A DNA stretch of 64,000 nt, from positions 248,001 through 312,000 of the forward strand of contig NZ_PJBC01000013.1 in NCBI RefSeq assembly GCF_002836515.1, written 5' to 3'. Made by a program: the position numbers and the translations under genes. Positions within the stretch are counted from its first letter, which is position 1. The number at the start of each line of letters is the position of its first letter. Shown piece after piece: positions 54,436-62,678 of the stretch. This DNA is from Pseudomonas sp. Choline-02u-1. Lineage in GTDB: Bacteria; Pseudomonadota; Gammaproteobacteria; Pseudomonadales; Pseudomonadaceae. The notes below the pieces were generated by a model. The model was not told where the DNA came from, did not search any database, and worked only from the letters and a program-made list of their open reading frames with translations.

Positions 54436-54570
54436 GGCAGGTTGTCTCCGAAGTGGTCGCCAGTCTACACCGGTGCGCACAGGCTGCACTGTCACACGAC
54501 TGACGCGCGCCTGTCATGGTCGATTAACCGGGCGCGCGCAAGCTGGCGAAAACATCGCAGAGGGTTGCCC

Positions 54571-55386
54571 ATGACCAGCGCCGAGCTCGCCCGCCCCAGT
54601 CGCAAACAACGGGTGCGAACCCTGTGGATCTCCGATGTGCACCTGGGCACGCGGGATTGTCAGGCCGAGCATTTGTCGCAGTTTCTCAAGGGCTATCACG
54701 CCGACAAGATCTATCTGGTCGGTGACATCATCGACGGCTGGAAACTGCGCAGCGGCATGTACTGGCCGCAGGCGCACACCAACGTCATCCGCCGGCTGCT
54801 GACCATGAGCAAGCGTGGCACCGAGGTGATTTATGTCACCGGCAATCATGATGAATTTCTACGGCGCTATTCCAGGCTGATTCTGGGCAATATCCAGTTG
54901 GTCGACGAGGCGGTGCATGTCACGGCCGATGGCCGGCACCTGCTGGTGATTCACGGCGATCAGTTCGATGTGATCACTCGCTATCACCGTTGGCTGGCGT
55001 TTCTCGGCGACTCGGCCTACGAATTCACCCTGACGCTCAACCGCTGGCTCAATCACTGGCGCGCCCGTTATGGCTACGGTTACTGGTCGCTGTCGGCCTA
55101 TTTGAAACACAAGGTGAAGACCGCCGTCAGTTTCATCAGCGACTTCGAAGAAGCCATTGCCCACGAATGTGTGAAGCGCGAATTGCACGGCGTGGTCTGC
55201 GGGCATATTCACCATGCCGAGATTCGCAAGGTCGGCGAGGTGGACTATCTCAATTGCGGCGATTGGGTCGAGTCGTGCACGGCGTTGATCGAGCATTGGG
55301 ACGGCACGATCGAGTTGTATCGGCTGGCGGATGCGCAGGCGCGGGAGGCGGAGTTGAAAGCGGCCAATGTTGCCGAGATCGCCTGA
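54571..55386 (+). CDS. calcineurin-like metallophosphoesterase, LpxH-related
   Basis: A 271-residue enzyme with all five metallophosphoesterase blocks: SDVHLG, GDIIDGW, GNHDE, IHGDQFD and GHIHHAE. The spacing and the WRARYGYGYWSLSAYLKHKVKTAVSFI insert fit the UDP-2,3-diacylglucosamine diphosphatase-related (LpxH2-like) group, so a lipid-A-type pyrophosphate is one possible substrate, but housekeeping LpxH is usually encoded elsewhere. AGAGGG precedes the ATG; the frame's upstream extension is antisense to the AraC gene and rejected. Confidence 0.87.
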   Translation: MTSAELARPSRKQRVRTLWISDVHLGTRDCQAEHLSQFLKGYHADKIYLVGDIIDGWKLRSGMYWPQAHTNVIRRLLTMSKRGTEVIYVTGNHDEFLRRYSRLILGNIQLVDEAVHVTADGRHLLVIHGDQFDVITRYHRWLAFLGDSAYEFTLTLNRWLNHWRARYGYGYWSLSAYLKHKVKTAVSFISDFEEAIAHECVKRELHGVVCGHIHHAEIRKVGEVDYLNCGDWVESCTALIEHWDGTIELYRLADAQAREAELKAANVAEIA

Positions 55387-55402
55387 ACCACGCAGATCCA
55401 AA

Positions 55403-55489
55403 GTGGGAGCGGGCTTGCTCGCGAATGCGCGGTGTCAGCCAGAAAATCTCTCACTGGCACATCGCATTCGCGAGCAAGCCCGCTCCCAC
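55403..55489. repeat. REP doublet (REPIN), canonical orientation
   Basis: GTGGGAGCGGGCTTGCTCGC and its exact inverted copy, 87 bp; the flanking GAATGCGCGGTGTCAG / TGGCACATCGCATTC pair too. Between convergent genes. Confidence 0.92.
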
Positions 55490-55509
55490 TTTAAGAAGTG
55501 TGTGTGTTT

Positions 55510-56100
55510 TCAGGCTGGGCTGTGTTCTTGCATCGCGGCTTTGTAAATCGAATTTTTCGGCTGCGCAAACAGCCTTTCCATCATCGGCTCGAAGAAACTC
55601 AGCGGTAACGTGTCATACGCCGGATCAAACGCCGCCGCATCGTATTTGGCGCAGAACTCGGCAGTCGCCTGAAACTGCGGATGTTCCCTGAATTGCTCGC
55701 GCAAATGCCGATCCATGCCCAGGTGATGAAAGAAGTAATAGCCCTGAAAGATGCCGTGCTTCTCCACCATCCACAGATTTTCCGCACTTACGAACGGCTT
55801 GAGAATCGCTGCAGCAATGTCCGGGTGATTGTACGAGCCCAGGGTGTCACCAATGTCATGCAGCAGCGCGCAGACGACGTATTCCTCGTCACGGTCGTCG
55901 CGAAAGGCCCGTGTCGCGGTTTGCAGCGAGTGGGTCAGGCGATCGACCGGGAAACCGCCGAAATCGCCTTCAAGCAGTTTCAGGTGCGTGACAATTCGCG
56001 ACGGCAGCTGTCTGGCATAGGCACTGAAGTCAGCGGCGATGATCGCCCAGTCTTCCTCGGTGCCGTCCTTCATGTGGGTGAAACGAGCCTGGACATTCAT
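55510..56100 (-). CDS. HD-domain protein, possible diiron oxygenase-type
   Basis: A 196-residue cytoplasmic HD-domain protein: THSLQTATRA (His57), ALLHDIGD (His81-Asp82), with further histidines at about 92, 115 and 125-126 (YNHPDIAAAIL, EKHGIFQGYYFFHHLG). The pattern recalls PhnZ and myo-inositol oxygenase-like HD proteins, which use a mixed-valent diiron site to oxidise substrates, rather than plain phosphohydrolases. A DUF962/Mpo1-like gene lies immediately upstream (stop 14 bases before this ATG), so the two probably form an operon. No substrate can be named. Confidence 0.82.
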   Translation of the reverse strand: MNVQARFTHMKDGTEEDWAIIAADFSAYARQLPSRIVTHLKLLEGDFGGFPVDRLTHSLQTATRAFRDDRDEEYVVCALLHDIGDTLGSYNHPDIAAAILKPFVSAENLWMVEKHGIFQGYYFFHHLGMDRHLREQFREHPQFQATAEFCAKYDAAAFDPAYDTLPLSFFEPMMERLFAQPKNSIYKAAMQEHSPA

Positions 56101-56114
56101 GGGCAGATCCTCAT

Positions 56115-56426
56115 TCAGAACGCCACGCGACCGAGAATCATGTCGCGGTACATGACGAAATCGCCGAGCAGGCTGTACAGCGGATGCTGAAAGGTCGCAG
56201 GGCGGTTCTTCTCGAAAAAGAAATGACCGATCCAGGCGAAGCTGTAACCGGCCAGAGGCAAAGCCAGCAACAGCAGCCAGGCGCCCTTGGCGATGCTCAG
56301 GGCGAGAATGAAGATGACCAGGGAAGTGCCGATGAAATGCAGACGGCGGCAGGTGCTGTTGTTGTGTTCGGCGAGGTAATACGGATAGAACTCGGCGAAG
56401 CTGTTGAACTGCTTGAAATTTTCCAC
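56115..56426 (-). CDS. DUF962 / Mpo1-like membrane protein
   Basis: A 103-residue membrane protein with FAEFYPYYLAEHNNSTCRRLHFIGTSL followed by two hydrophobic segments and GHFFFEKNRPATFQHPLYSLLGDFVMY. The conserved His residues (LAEHNN, RLHFIG, GHFFFE, FQHP) match the DUF962 family, to which yeast Mpo1, an Fe(II) 2-hydroxy fatty acid dioxygenase, belongs. Starts at GTG. Likely cotranscribed with the HD-domain gene. Confidence 0.85.
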   Translation of the reverse strand: MENFKQFNSFAEFYPYYLAEHNNSTCRRLHFIGTSLVIFILALSIAKGAWLLLLALPLAGYSFAWIGHFFFEKNRPATFQHPLYSLLGDFVMYRDMILGRVAF

Positions 56427-56591
56427 GACCGCGCTCTCTGTGGTGATTGTTCTGGCGTCAAGTTGTTCGGCGGGCAGCTTATTTGAGTCTAGAGTGATCA
56501 GGGGTGTGGGCCAGTGACAATCGGCGCCACTTTAGTATCCTTCGCAAATAGGGCGGTTACCTGCAGCCCGTCATGTAAAAGAATAACAACC

Positions 56592-57653
56592 ATGAGCGAA
56601 CGAACGACTTCTGCAAGCTGGGCGATGGGGATTGTCAAAGCACTGGAGATGGACGGCCTGGATTGCCGGGTTCTGTTCAAGCAACTGGGGCTGGATTTCA
56701 GCGCCCTCGAAGATCCGGATGCGCGCTTCCCGCAAGACTCCATGACCCGGCTCTGGCAACGCGCGGTAGAGGTCTCCGGCAACCCGGCGATCGGCCTGAA
56801 CATGGGCAAAGTGGTGCGACCGGCCTCGTTCCATGTCGCCGGCTACGCACTGATGTCGAGCAATACGCTGGCTGAAGGCTTCCAGCGCCTGGTGCGCTAT
56901 CAACGCATCATTGCCGAAAGCGCCGACTTGAGTTTTCGCCTGCTCGACGAAGGTTACGCGCTGATTCTCACCGTGCACGGCGATCACTTGCCGCCCACCC
57001 GGCAGAGCGCCGAGGCGTCACTGGCCTGCGCTTTGGCGCTGTGCGGCTGGTTGACCGGGCGCCCACTGCATCCGGTCAAAGTGCTGATCCAGGGTGATCA
57101 GCCGACCCATCTGCAACCCTATAAAGAAGCCTTCCACGCCCCGCTGGTATTCAATGCCCCTTACGATGCGTTGATCTTCGAACGTGCCGATATGGAAGCA
57201 CCATTGCCCACCGCCAACGAAGCCATGGCGTTGCTGCATGACCGCTTCGCCGGCGAATATCTGGCGCGGTTTTCCGAAACTCGCGTGACGCACCGGGCAC
57301 GTCAGGTGCTGTGTCGTTTGCTGCCTCAGGGCGAGCCCAAGCGCGACACTGTCGCGCAGACCCTGCACCTGTCGCAGCGCACTTTGCAGCGCCGGTTGCA
57401 GGAGGAGGGCACCAGTTTCCAGCAGTTGCTCGATGACACCCGGCGTGAACTGGCCGAGCAATATCTGGCGCAACCGACCATGACCTTGCTGGAAATCGCT
57501 TACCTGTTGGGATTCGCCGACCCGAGCAACTTCTTTCGCGCCTTCCGCCGCTGGTTCGACGCCACGCCCGGCGAATACCGCACGCGCCTTTTACAGGTGC
57601 CGGACGCGGTCAATGACGCCAGAACGCCGGAATACACAGCACAAACACCGTAA
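56592..57653 (+). CDS. AraC-family regulator with Arabinose_bd-type N-terminal domain
   Basis: A 353-residue protein: N-terminal ligand domain (about 20-205; KALEMDGLDCRVLFKQLGLD, and FHVAGYALMSSNTLAEGFQRLVRY), then AraC helix-turn-helix (VAQTLHLSQRTLQRRLQEEGTSFQQLLDDTR; IAYLLGFADPSNFFRAFRRWFDATPGEYR). The layout is that of OruR/ArgR-like Pseudomonas regulators. Divergent from the DUF962-HD pair, 165 bases apart, so it may control that pair. The 3' end overlaps convergent trkH by 44 bases. No strong ribosome site at the ATG. Confidence 0.88.
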   Translation: MSERTTSASWAMGIVKALEMDGLDCRVLFKQLGLDFSALEDPDARFPQDSMTRLWQRAVEVSGNPAIGLNMGKVVRPASFHVAGYALMSSNTLAEGFQRLVRYQRIIAESADLSFRLLDEGYALILTVHGDHLPPTRQSAEASLACALALCGWLTGRPLHPVKVLIQGDQPTHLQPYKEAFHAPLVFNAPYDALIFERADMEAPLPTANEAMALLHDRFAGEYLARFSETRVTHRARQVLCRLLPQGEPKRDTVAQTLHLSQRTLQRRLQEEGTSFQQLLDDTRRELAEQYLAQPTMTLLEIAYLLGFADPSNFFRAFRRWFDATPGEYRTRLLQVPDAVNDARTPEYTAQTP

Positions 57654-59064
57654 TGATCTCCAACCGGCCGAGCAGCATGCCGAACGACAGGATCCACTTG
57701 GCGGCATCCGGCAGGGTGGCGAAGTTGCCGGCCGGGCCGATGGTTTCACCCAGGCCCGGGCCGACGCCGGAGACCGTGCTGGCGGCGCCGGTCAGCGCGG
57801 TCATCCAATCCACGCCCAACAATGACAGCAGCAGGGCGATCACACAGATGGTGATGGCGAAGAAGAACGAAAAGGTCAGAATCGAGCGCACGATCTCTTC
57901 GTCGAGACGATGGCCGTTGTACTTCTGCTTGATCACCGCGCGCGGGTGGATCAACTGATTGAGGTTGGCCTTGAGCAGAATATAGGCGACCTGGAAACGA
58001 AAGATCTTGATCCCGCCCGACGTCGAGCCGGAGCAACCGCCGACAAAGCCCAGATAGAAAAACAGCATCAGCGAGAAGTTGCCCCACAGGCTGTAATCGC
58101 CGAGGGCAAAACCGGTGGTGGTGACTATCGACGTCACGTTCAGCGCCACGTGCCGCAGTGCTTCGAGCCAGTGCAGCTTGGTGGTCCACCAATACCAGGT
58201 GCCCAGCACCAGCCAGGTCACCAGTAACATCGCCAGCAACCCCTGCACTTGCTGATCGCGGATCAGAGCTTTGCGATTGCCGCGCAACGTCGCCACGTAC
58301 AGGGTGAACGGCAGGCTGCCGAGAATCATCACCACGACCGCCACCCAGTGCACCGCCGGCTGCGACCATTTCGCCAGCGACTGGTCGGAAGTCGAAAAAC
58401 CGCCGGTGGAAATCGCCGACATTGCGTGGTTGATTGCATCGAACAGGCTCATTCCCGCCCACCAGAACGCCAGGCTGCCAAGGATGGTGATGCCGACGTA
58501 AGCCGCCACGATCAGCCGCGCCACCATATGCGAGCGCGGCATGACCTTTTCCGAGCGGTCCGAGGATTCGGTCTGGAACAGCCGCATGCCACCGATACGC
58601 AGCAGCGGCAGAATCGCCACCGCCATGCCGATGAAGCCGATGCCGCCGATCCAGTGCAGCATCGAGCGCCACATCAGGATGCCCGGCGACATGTTGTCCA
58701 GGCCGTTGAGTACGGTAGAGCCAGTGGCGGTGATGCCCGACATGCTTTCGAAAAACGAGTCGGTGTAGCTGATGTGCTGGGTCAGCAGAAACGGCAGCGC
58801 GGCGAAAATGCACACCACCAGCCAACTGCTCACCGTCAGCAGATACATGTCACGCGGGCGTAAATGAATGTGTTCGGGACGTCCAGGGATCACCAGCGCC
58901 AGGCCTGCAACGAAGGTGATCATGCTCGCCCAAAGGAACGAAGGAAGATCGCTGGTGCGCTCGAAGATCACCAGCGTGGCCATCGGCACGACCATGGCCA
59001 CCGCCAGGGTGATCAAAAAGATGCCGATGATGAAACCAATGATCCGTAAGGTCGGCAACGCCAT
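57610..59064 (-). CDS. trkH: Trk-type potassium uptake membrane protein
   Basis: A 484-residue protein of the TrkH/KtrB superfamily with four MPM repeats; pore loops carry the expected glycines (SGITATGSTVL, SAISTGGFSTS, TTTGFALGDYS, STVSGVGPGL). It conducts K+ uptake with TrkA, which is not encoded here. Length matches TrkH (about 483). The monocistronic gene is antisense to the AraC gene at its 3' end. Confidence 0.94.
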   Translation of the reverse strand: MALPTLRIIGFIIGIFLITLAVAMVVPMATLVIFERTSDLPSFLWASMITFVAGLALVIPGRPEHIHLRPRDMYLLTVSSWLVVCIFAALPFLLTQHISYTDSFFESMSGITATGSTVLNGLDNMSPGILMWRSMLHWIGGIGFIGMAVAILPLLRIGGMRLFQTESSDRSEKVMPRSHMVARLIVAAYVGITILGSLAFWWAGMSLFDAINHAMSAISTGGFSTSDQSLAKWSQPAVHWVAVVVMILGSLPFTLYVATLRGNRKALIRDQQVQGLLAMLLVTWLVLGTWYWWTTKLHWLEALRHVALNVTSIVTTTGFALGDYSLWGNFSLMLFFYLGFVGGCSGSTSGGIKIFRFQVAYILLKANLNQLIHPRAVIKQKYNGHRLDEEIVRSILTFSFFFAITICVIALLLSLLGVDWMTALTGAASTVSGVGPGLGETIGPAGNFATLPDAAKWILSFGMLLGRLEIITVFVLCIPAFWRH

Positions 59065-59185
59065 GAAATCCGCTCGGGCTGATGGGGGAAGGGCGCCATT
59101 CTACCCGTGGGGCAGGGCATGTAAACCGGCAGGCGCTGCGCAGTTAAAGCTAGAATAGCCGCACATTTTTCAAAGGAGGTGGCCG

Positions 59186-59752
59186 ATGCAGGCTCTCGAC
59201 GCGTTGCTCAACCGTGTTTCCGTTCCCCGCCTGGTCGAACCGGCCCCCACTGCCGAGCAGCGTGAGGCGCTGTTTGGCGCGGCCTTGCGTGCTCCGGATC
59301 ATGGGCATCTGCAGCCGTACCGCTTTTTGACCGTCGAAGGCGCAGCGCGTGAGCAAATGGGCGAGCTGCTCGCCGAGGCGGCTCGCCTGCAGGGCGGCGA
59401 AGTCACCGAAGCGATGATCGACAAGGCCCGCAACGGCCCACTGCGCGCTCCGCTGGTGGTTGTGGTGATCGCCAGGTTGCAGGAACACGTGAAATATCCG
59501 AAGGCTGAACAGTTGCTCACGGCGGGCTGCGCGGCACACGGGATTTTGCTCGCGGCGTACGCGCAGGGGATTGGCGCGGTGTGGCGCACCGGGGATCTGG
59601 CGTATTCCAGGCATGTGGCCGAAGGCCTGGGGCTGGCGGAAGGCGAAGAGGTGATCGCGTTTCTCTATCTCGGCACGCCGCAGAAAGAGCCGCGAGTGGC
59701 GGAGAAGGTTGATCTGAACGAGTTCGTCAGCGTCTGGCCCGGTAAAGCCTGA
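59186..59752 (+). CDS. YdjA-like nitroreductase family protein
   Basis: A 188-residue FMN oxidoreductase of the minimal YdjA type: ALRAPDHGHLQPYRFLTVEG near the start (the flavin-binding region) and GIGAVWRTGDLAYSRHVAEGLGLAEGEEVIAFLYLG. The ribosome site is almost ideal (AAAGGAGGTG seven bases before the ATG), pointing to efficient translation. Natural substrate unknown; YdjA itself has an unusually small active site. Confidence 0.9.
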   Translation: MQALDALLNRVSVPRLVEPAPTAEQREALFGAALRAPDHGHLQPYRFLTVEGAAREQMGELLAEAARLQGGEVTEAMIDKARNGPLRAPLVVVVIARLQEHVKYPKAEQLLTAGCAAHGILLAAYAQGIGAVWRTGDLAYSRHVAEGLGLAEGEEVIAFLYLGTPQKEPRVAEKVDLNEFVSVWPGKA

Positions 59753-59768
59753 CCTCACAGAATCACGT

Positions 59769-59856
59769 GTGGGAGCGGGCTTGCTCGCGAAAGCGCTGGC
59801 ATGGTCAACATCTTGTTTGACCTGTACGACGCTTTCGCGAGCAAGCCCGCTCCTAC
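59769..59856. repeat. REP doublet (REPIN), canonical orientation
   Basis: GTGGGAGCGGGCTTGCTCGC and inverted GCGAGCAAGCCCGCTCCTAC, 88 bp, between convergent genes. Confidence 0.9.
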
Positions 59857-59863
59857 ATTTGCA

Positions 59864-61204
59864 TCATGGTTGTACCGTCACACCGGGTAAGAGCGGCAAT
59901 TCCAGACTCGCCACAAACCCACCTTGCGCATGATTGGCCAACACCAGACTGCCGCCATGCCGTTCTGCCGCCCGTTTGGCAATCGCCAGCCCCAAGCCAT
60001 GCCCCGCTGCCGTCTGCCCCGGCGCCCGGTAAAAAGGTTCGCCCAACTGGCTTAGATGCTCCGCCTGCACCCCCGGCCCATGGTCGCGCACGCTGATAAT
60101 AATCCGCTCTCCCTGCCGCGCAGCCTGCAGTTCGATCGGTTGCTCCGGCGGATTGAAGCGCTGGGCGTTGCGCAGCAGATTATCCACGGCGCGCTCGATC
60201 ATCGTCGGCCAGCCTTTGAGATTCAGTTGTGGCTCAGCTTGCAGGCGCACGGTCTGCTCGGGGGAGCCGAGCTGCGCATCCTTTTGCAGCGTGGCGAGCA
60301 ACGCATTCAGGTCCACTTCTTCAGCGCTGGCGTTGTCGGCATCGACTCGCGCCAGCACCAGAATTTCACTGATCAACGCCTCCAGCCGGTCGCATTCGCG
60401 GGTCAGGCGTGGCCACAGTTTTTCCCGTTCTTGCGGGTTGGCGCGCTCGGCCAAAGCCAGCGCGATGCGCAGGCGCGCCAGTGGTGAGCGCAGTTCATGG
60501 GAAACATCGCGCAGCAGCTGCCGCTGACTGCCGATCAGGCTTTGCAGGCGCGCGCCCATGCGGTTGAAATCCGTGGCGAGCACGCCGAATTCGTCACGGC
60601 GGTTGGCCAGTTTCGCCAGGCTGTTCTGCTGATAAGTGGTCTGCCCCAGATCATGCACCGCTCTGCGCAAACGGCTGAGCGGGCGGGTGATCGAGAAAGT
60701 CACCAGCAGACTGAACAAGGTCAGCACTACCAGCGCAATGCCCAGCGCACTCAGCGGCCAGAGCAGGCTTTCGCGGTGCCAGGCGTCGAGTTCCGGGTGC
60801 GGGATGCGATAGATGAACAGATAGGTGTCGCCGGTCTTTTCACTGGTGATCTCGTCAGTCAGGCGCCGCCACGGCAAGCGGCGGTCGTCGTTGTGCTGTC
60901 GCGCTTCAAACGCTGCGGCGCGACGCGGGAAAGTGCCGCGCACCACCGGGTCGCCGGTTTCATTGAGCACCTGAACGTCGATGTGATACTGGCGTTTACG
61001 TTGTTCGAGAATGTCCTGCGCGGCCTCTTCGCCCTGGGCTTCGTAGGTTTGCGTCCATTCATTGGCCAGCGTATTGAGGCCGGGATGACGGCTGAGGATC
61101 CACGCGTCCTGATTGAGCATGTGCCCGAGCAGAATTGACAGGCCGGCTACCAGAGCGATGGCCAGCCAGAAGCTCGCAAGAATCCGCCAGAACAGTGAAC
61201 GCAC
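59864..61204 (-). CDS. Cpx-type sensor histidine kinase
   Basis: A 446-residue membrane kinase: first membrane segment (about 8-29), periplasmic sensor loop (30-148), second segment (149-170), HAMP (171-225), dimerisation helix with phospho-acceptor His237 (DVSHELRSPLARLR), and ATPase boxes N (DNLLRNAQRFN), G1 (DHGPGV) and G2 (GHGLGLAI). It resembles CpxA and corresponds to PA3206 (CpxS) by synteny. The GTG start has GAGGAG upstream. A REP doublet separates it from the Spy-like gene, but both are on one strand and probably one transcript. Confidence 0.92.
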   Translation of the reverse strand: MRSLFWRILASFWLAIALVAGLSILLGHMLNQDAWILSRHPGLNTLANEWTQTYEAQGEEAAQDILEQRKRQYHIDVQVLNETGDPVVRGTFPRRAAAFEARQHNDDRRLPWRRLTDEITSEKTGDTYLFIYRIPHPELDAWHRESLLWPLSALGIALVVLTLFSLLVTFSITRPLSRLRRAVHDLGQTTYQQNSLAKLANRRDEFGVLATDFNRMGARLQSLIGSQRQLLRDVSHELRSPLARLRIALALAERANPQEREKLWPRLTRECDRLEALISEILVLARVDADNASAEEVDLNALLATLQKDAQLGSPEQTVRLQAEPQLNLKGWPTMIERAVDNLLRNAQRFNPPEQPIELQAARQGERIIISVRDHGPGVQAEHLSQLGEPFYRAPGQTAAGHGLGLAIAKRAAERHGGSLVLANHAQGGFVASLELPLLPGVTVQP

Positions 61205-61235
61205 AGAAACTCCTCGAAAATCACACTGTTCAAAT

Positions 61236-61322
61236 GTGGGAGCAAGCCTGCTCGCGAAGGCGTAGTGTCAGTCAGTCCATCGCTGGCTGATACACCGCCT
61301 TCGCGAGCAGGCTCGCTCCCAC
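61236..61322. repeat. REP doublet (REPIN), canonical orientation, inside the cpx-like operon
   Basis: GTGGGAGCAAGCCTGCTCGC and inverted GCGAGCAGGCTCGCTCCCAC, 87 bp, with inner TGTCAGTCAG / CTGATACACCG pairing. The arms carry the variant AAGCCTGC. Confidence 0.9.
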
Positions 61323-61380
61323 ATTCGATTTGAATGGAACAGGCCCGACGAGGTGAGTCGTCGGGCCCAGGGTCAAGCCA

Positions 61381-61833
61381 TTATTGCGCCTTTTGCGCCT
61401 GCTGCGCTTTCCAGGCCTTGAACTCGGCCCATTCGGCGCGGCGTTCGGCGCGCTTCTTCTGGATCTCGTCGAACTGCTTCTGTTGCTCGGGTTTGAGCAG
61501 CGCGCGGACATCGGACTCGGCTTTCTTGTGGTTGGCCGCGATCTCGTCCTTCATGGCTTTCTGATCGGCCGGCGAGAGTTTTTCCAGGTATTTGTCGACC
61601 ACCTGCTTACGCTCGTGCATTTGCTCGCCCATGATCTTGCGGATCTGCTCGCGCTGTTCGCGGGTCAGATCAAGCTGGCTGTACGGGCCTTTGCCGTGCA
61701 TGCCGCCGTGCATCTGACCACCGTGGCGCGGACCGTCGAGCGGGCCACCCATCGGGCCGCCATCCTGCGGCATGGCCATGGCCACGGTTGGCAGAGCGGT
61801 AGCGAACATCAGAGCGATAAGAGTCTTGCGCAT
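61381..61833 (-). CDS. Spy/CpxP-family periplasmic chaperone-like protein
   Basis: A 150-residue precursor: signal peptide (MRKTLIALMFATALPTVAMA), a Gly/His/Met-rich segment (GGPMGGPLDGPRHGGQMHGGMHGKG) able to bind metals, then LTxxQ-type helices (LDLTREQREQIRKIMGEQ and ALLKPEQQKQFDEIQKKR), the Spy/CpxP hallmark. CpxP-like proteins damp the sensor kinase and bind misfolded proteins. AAGGAG eight bases before the ATG. A CpxR-like box lies about 85 bases upstream. Matches PA3205 by position. Confidence 0.9.
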   Translation of the reverse strand: MRKTLIALMFATALPTVAMAMPQDGGPMGGPLDGPRHGGQMHGGMHGKGPYSQLDLTREQREQIRKIMGEQMHERKQVVDKYLEKLSPADQKAMKDEIAANHKKAESDVRALLKPEQQKQFDEIQKKRAERRAEWAEFKAWKAQQAQKAQ

Positions 61834-61915
61834 GGTGTATCTCCTTGTCTCGTTCCCGGTACGTTCCGGATGAGTGCAGATTACGCAGATCAAGGTCAGC
61901 GGCGGTCAGCGCAGC

Positions 61916-61931
61916 GTAAAGCTTGGGTAAA
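61916..61931. promoter_or_regulatory. candidate CpxR binding box
   Basis: GTAAAgcttggGTAAA: two GTAAA repeats with six bases between, matching the E. coli CpxR pattern (GTAAA, four to eight bases, GTAAA). It lies in the gap between the divergent Spy-like gene and the unknown + strand gene, about 85 bases before the Spy-like start. Confidence 0.65.
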
Positions 61932-62098
61932 GACGCTTCACTCCCGGCCTTACACATATCCTGTGCAGGAGGTGCCGGTGGCTGCAATCTCTTGGATAAT
62001 GCACGCGCCGAGGCGGTGATCGCTCATTTGGACGGTATTGCCGCTCAGCGAAAGAACAACGGCTGCGTGCCTAAACAAAGCCAATACCGAGATCCCCT

Positions 62099-62572
62099 AT
62101 GACAAGGAAAACGTTTATCAGGCAACTCGGCCCATGGCTGATGGCAGCTTTATCGATCAATGCGGTTTTTTTGGCTTTGCTGATTTTTGATCACGGTTCG
62201 AAAGGACACGATATGAAGATGATCAAAACGAAAGAGCCATTGCTGATCGAGGGCCCAAATGGCGGCGAGAATTACTACGTGCTGCCGCAGGGTACGACGC
62301 TATATCGCGATAAAAGCTTTCCTGAAGGGCATGATCGTTATGTGGTGTATTTCAACCATAAAGGTCCGGTTGCTTACGAAGAAGTAGCCATGAAACCTGA
62401 ATATGGCGGTCCTTTCATTGAGCCGCTCTGGCTGGCAGATGTTGATGCGGACACTTTGAGGGAAATCTTCAAGCGTTTCCCACTGTCCAAAAAAGACGTT
62501 GCTGCCGGCATCAGTGCCAGGGAAATAACCAGGAATGATTTGGCCGACATTATTCGTTCGATGCCCGAATGA
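62099..62572 (+). CDS. unknown single-pass membrane protein inserted in the cpx-like locus
   Basis: A 157-residue protein: N-terminal membrane anchor (about residues 12-31, LMAALSINAVFLALLIF), then an extracytoplasmic domain with strands (GGENYYVLPQGTTLYRD; RYVVYFNHKG) and two C-terminal helices. I recognise no family. It is oriented opposite to its neighbours, has lower GC (about half) and A/T-rich codons, and no good ribosome site. It separates the Spy-like gene from the response regulator gene, which are adjacent in P. aeruginosa as I recall, suggesting insertion. A link to envelope stress is possible but unproven. Confidence 0.68.
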   Translation: MTRKTFIRQLGPWLMAALSINAVFLALLIFDHGSKGHDMKMIKTKEPLLIEGPNGGENYYVLPQGTTLYRDKSFPEGHDRYVVYFNHKGPVAYEEVAMKPEYGGPFIEPLWLADVDADTLREIFKRFPLSKKDVAAGISAREITRNDLADIIRSMPE

Positions 62573-62582
62573 TCATTAAAGA

Positions 62583-62662
62583 GCCACCGAAGGCTGTGAT
62601 CTTCAGACGATGGGACGCGGAGCGTACCTGGCTGCATTCCCACACAGAGCGTGGGAATGATC
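62583..62662. repeat. decayed repeat remnants
   Basis: GCCACCGAAGGCTGTGATCTTC is a worn half of the 'GTAGGAGCTG..' family, followed by GCTGCATTCCCACACAGAGC and GTGGGAATGATC, a worn copy of the third repeat family seen at 33.9 kb. Both lack intact arms. Confidence 0.6.
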
Positions 62663-62678
62663 AGGGCAGGGAAGAGAT

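Noticed and set aside
54181..54570. Upstream extension of the metallophosphoesterase
   Set aside because: It is antisense to the AraC gene and lacks a ribosome site; the ATG with AGAGGG begins right before the SDVHLG block.
9605..61322. Repeated short sequences as a CRISPR array
   Set aside because: The copies are dispersed inverted doublets between genes, not direct repeats with unique spacers in one place, and no cas genes are present.
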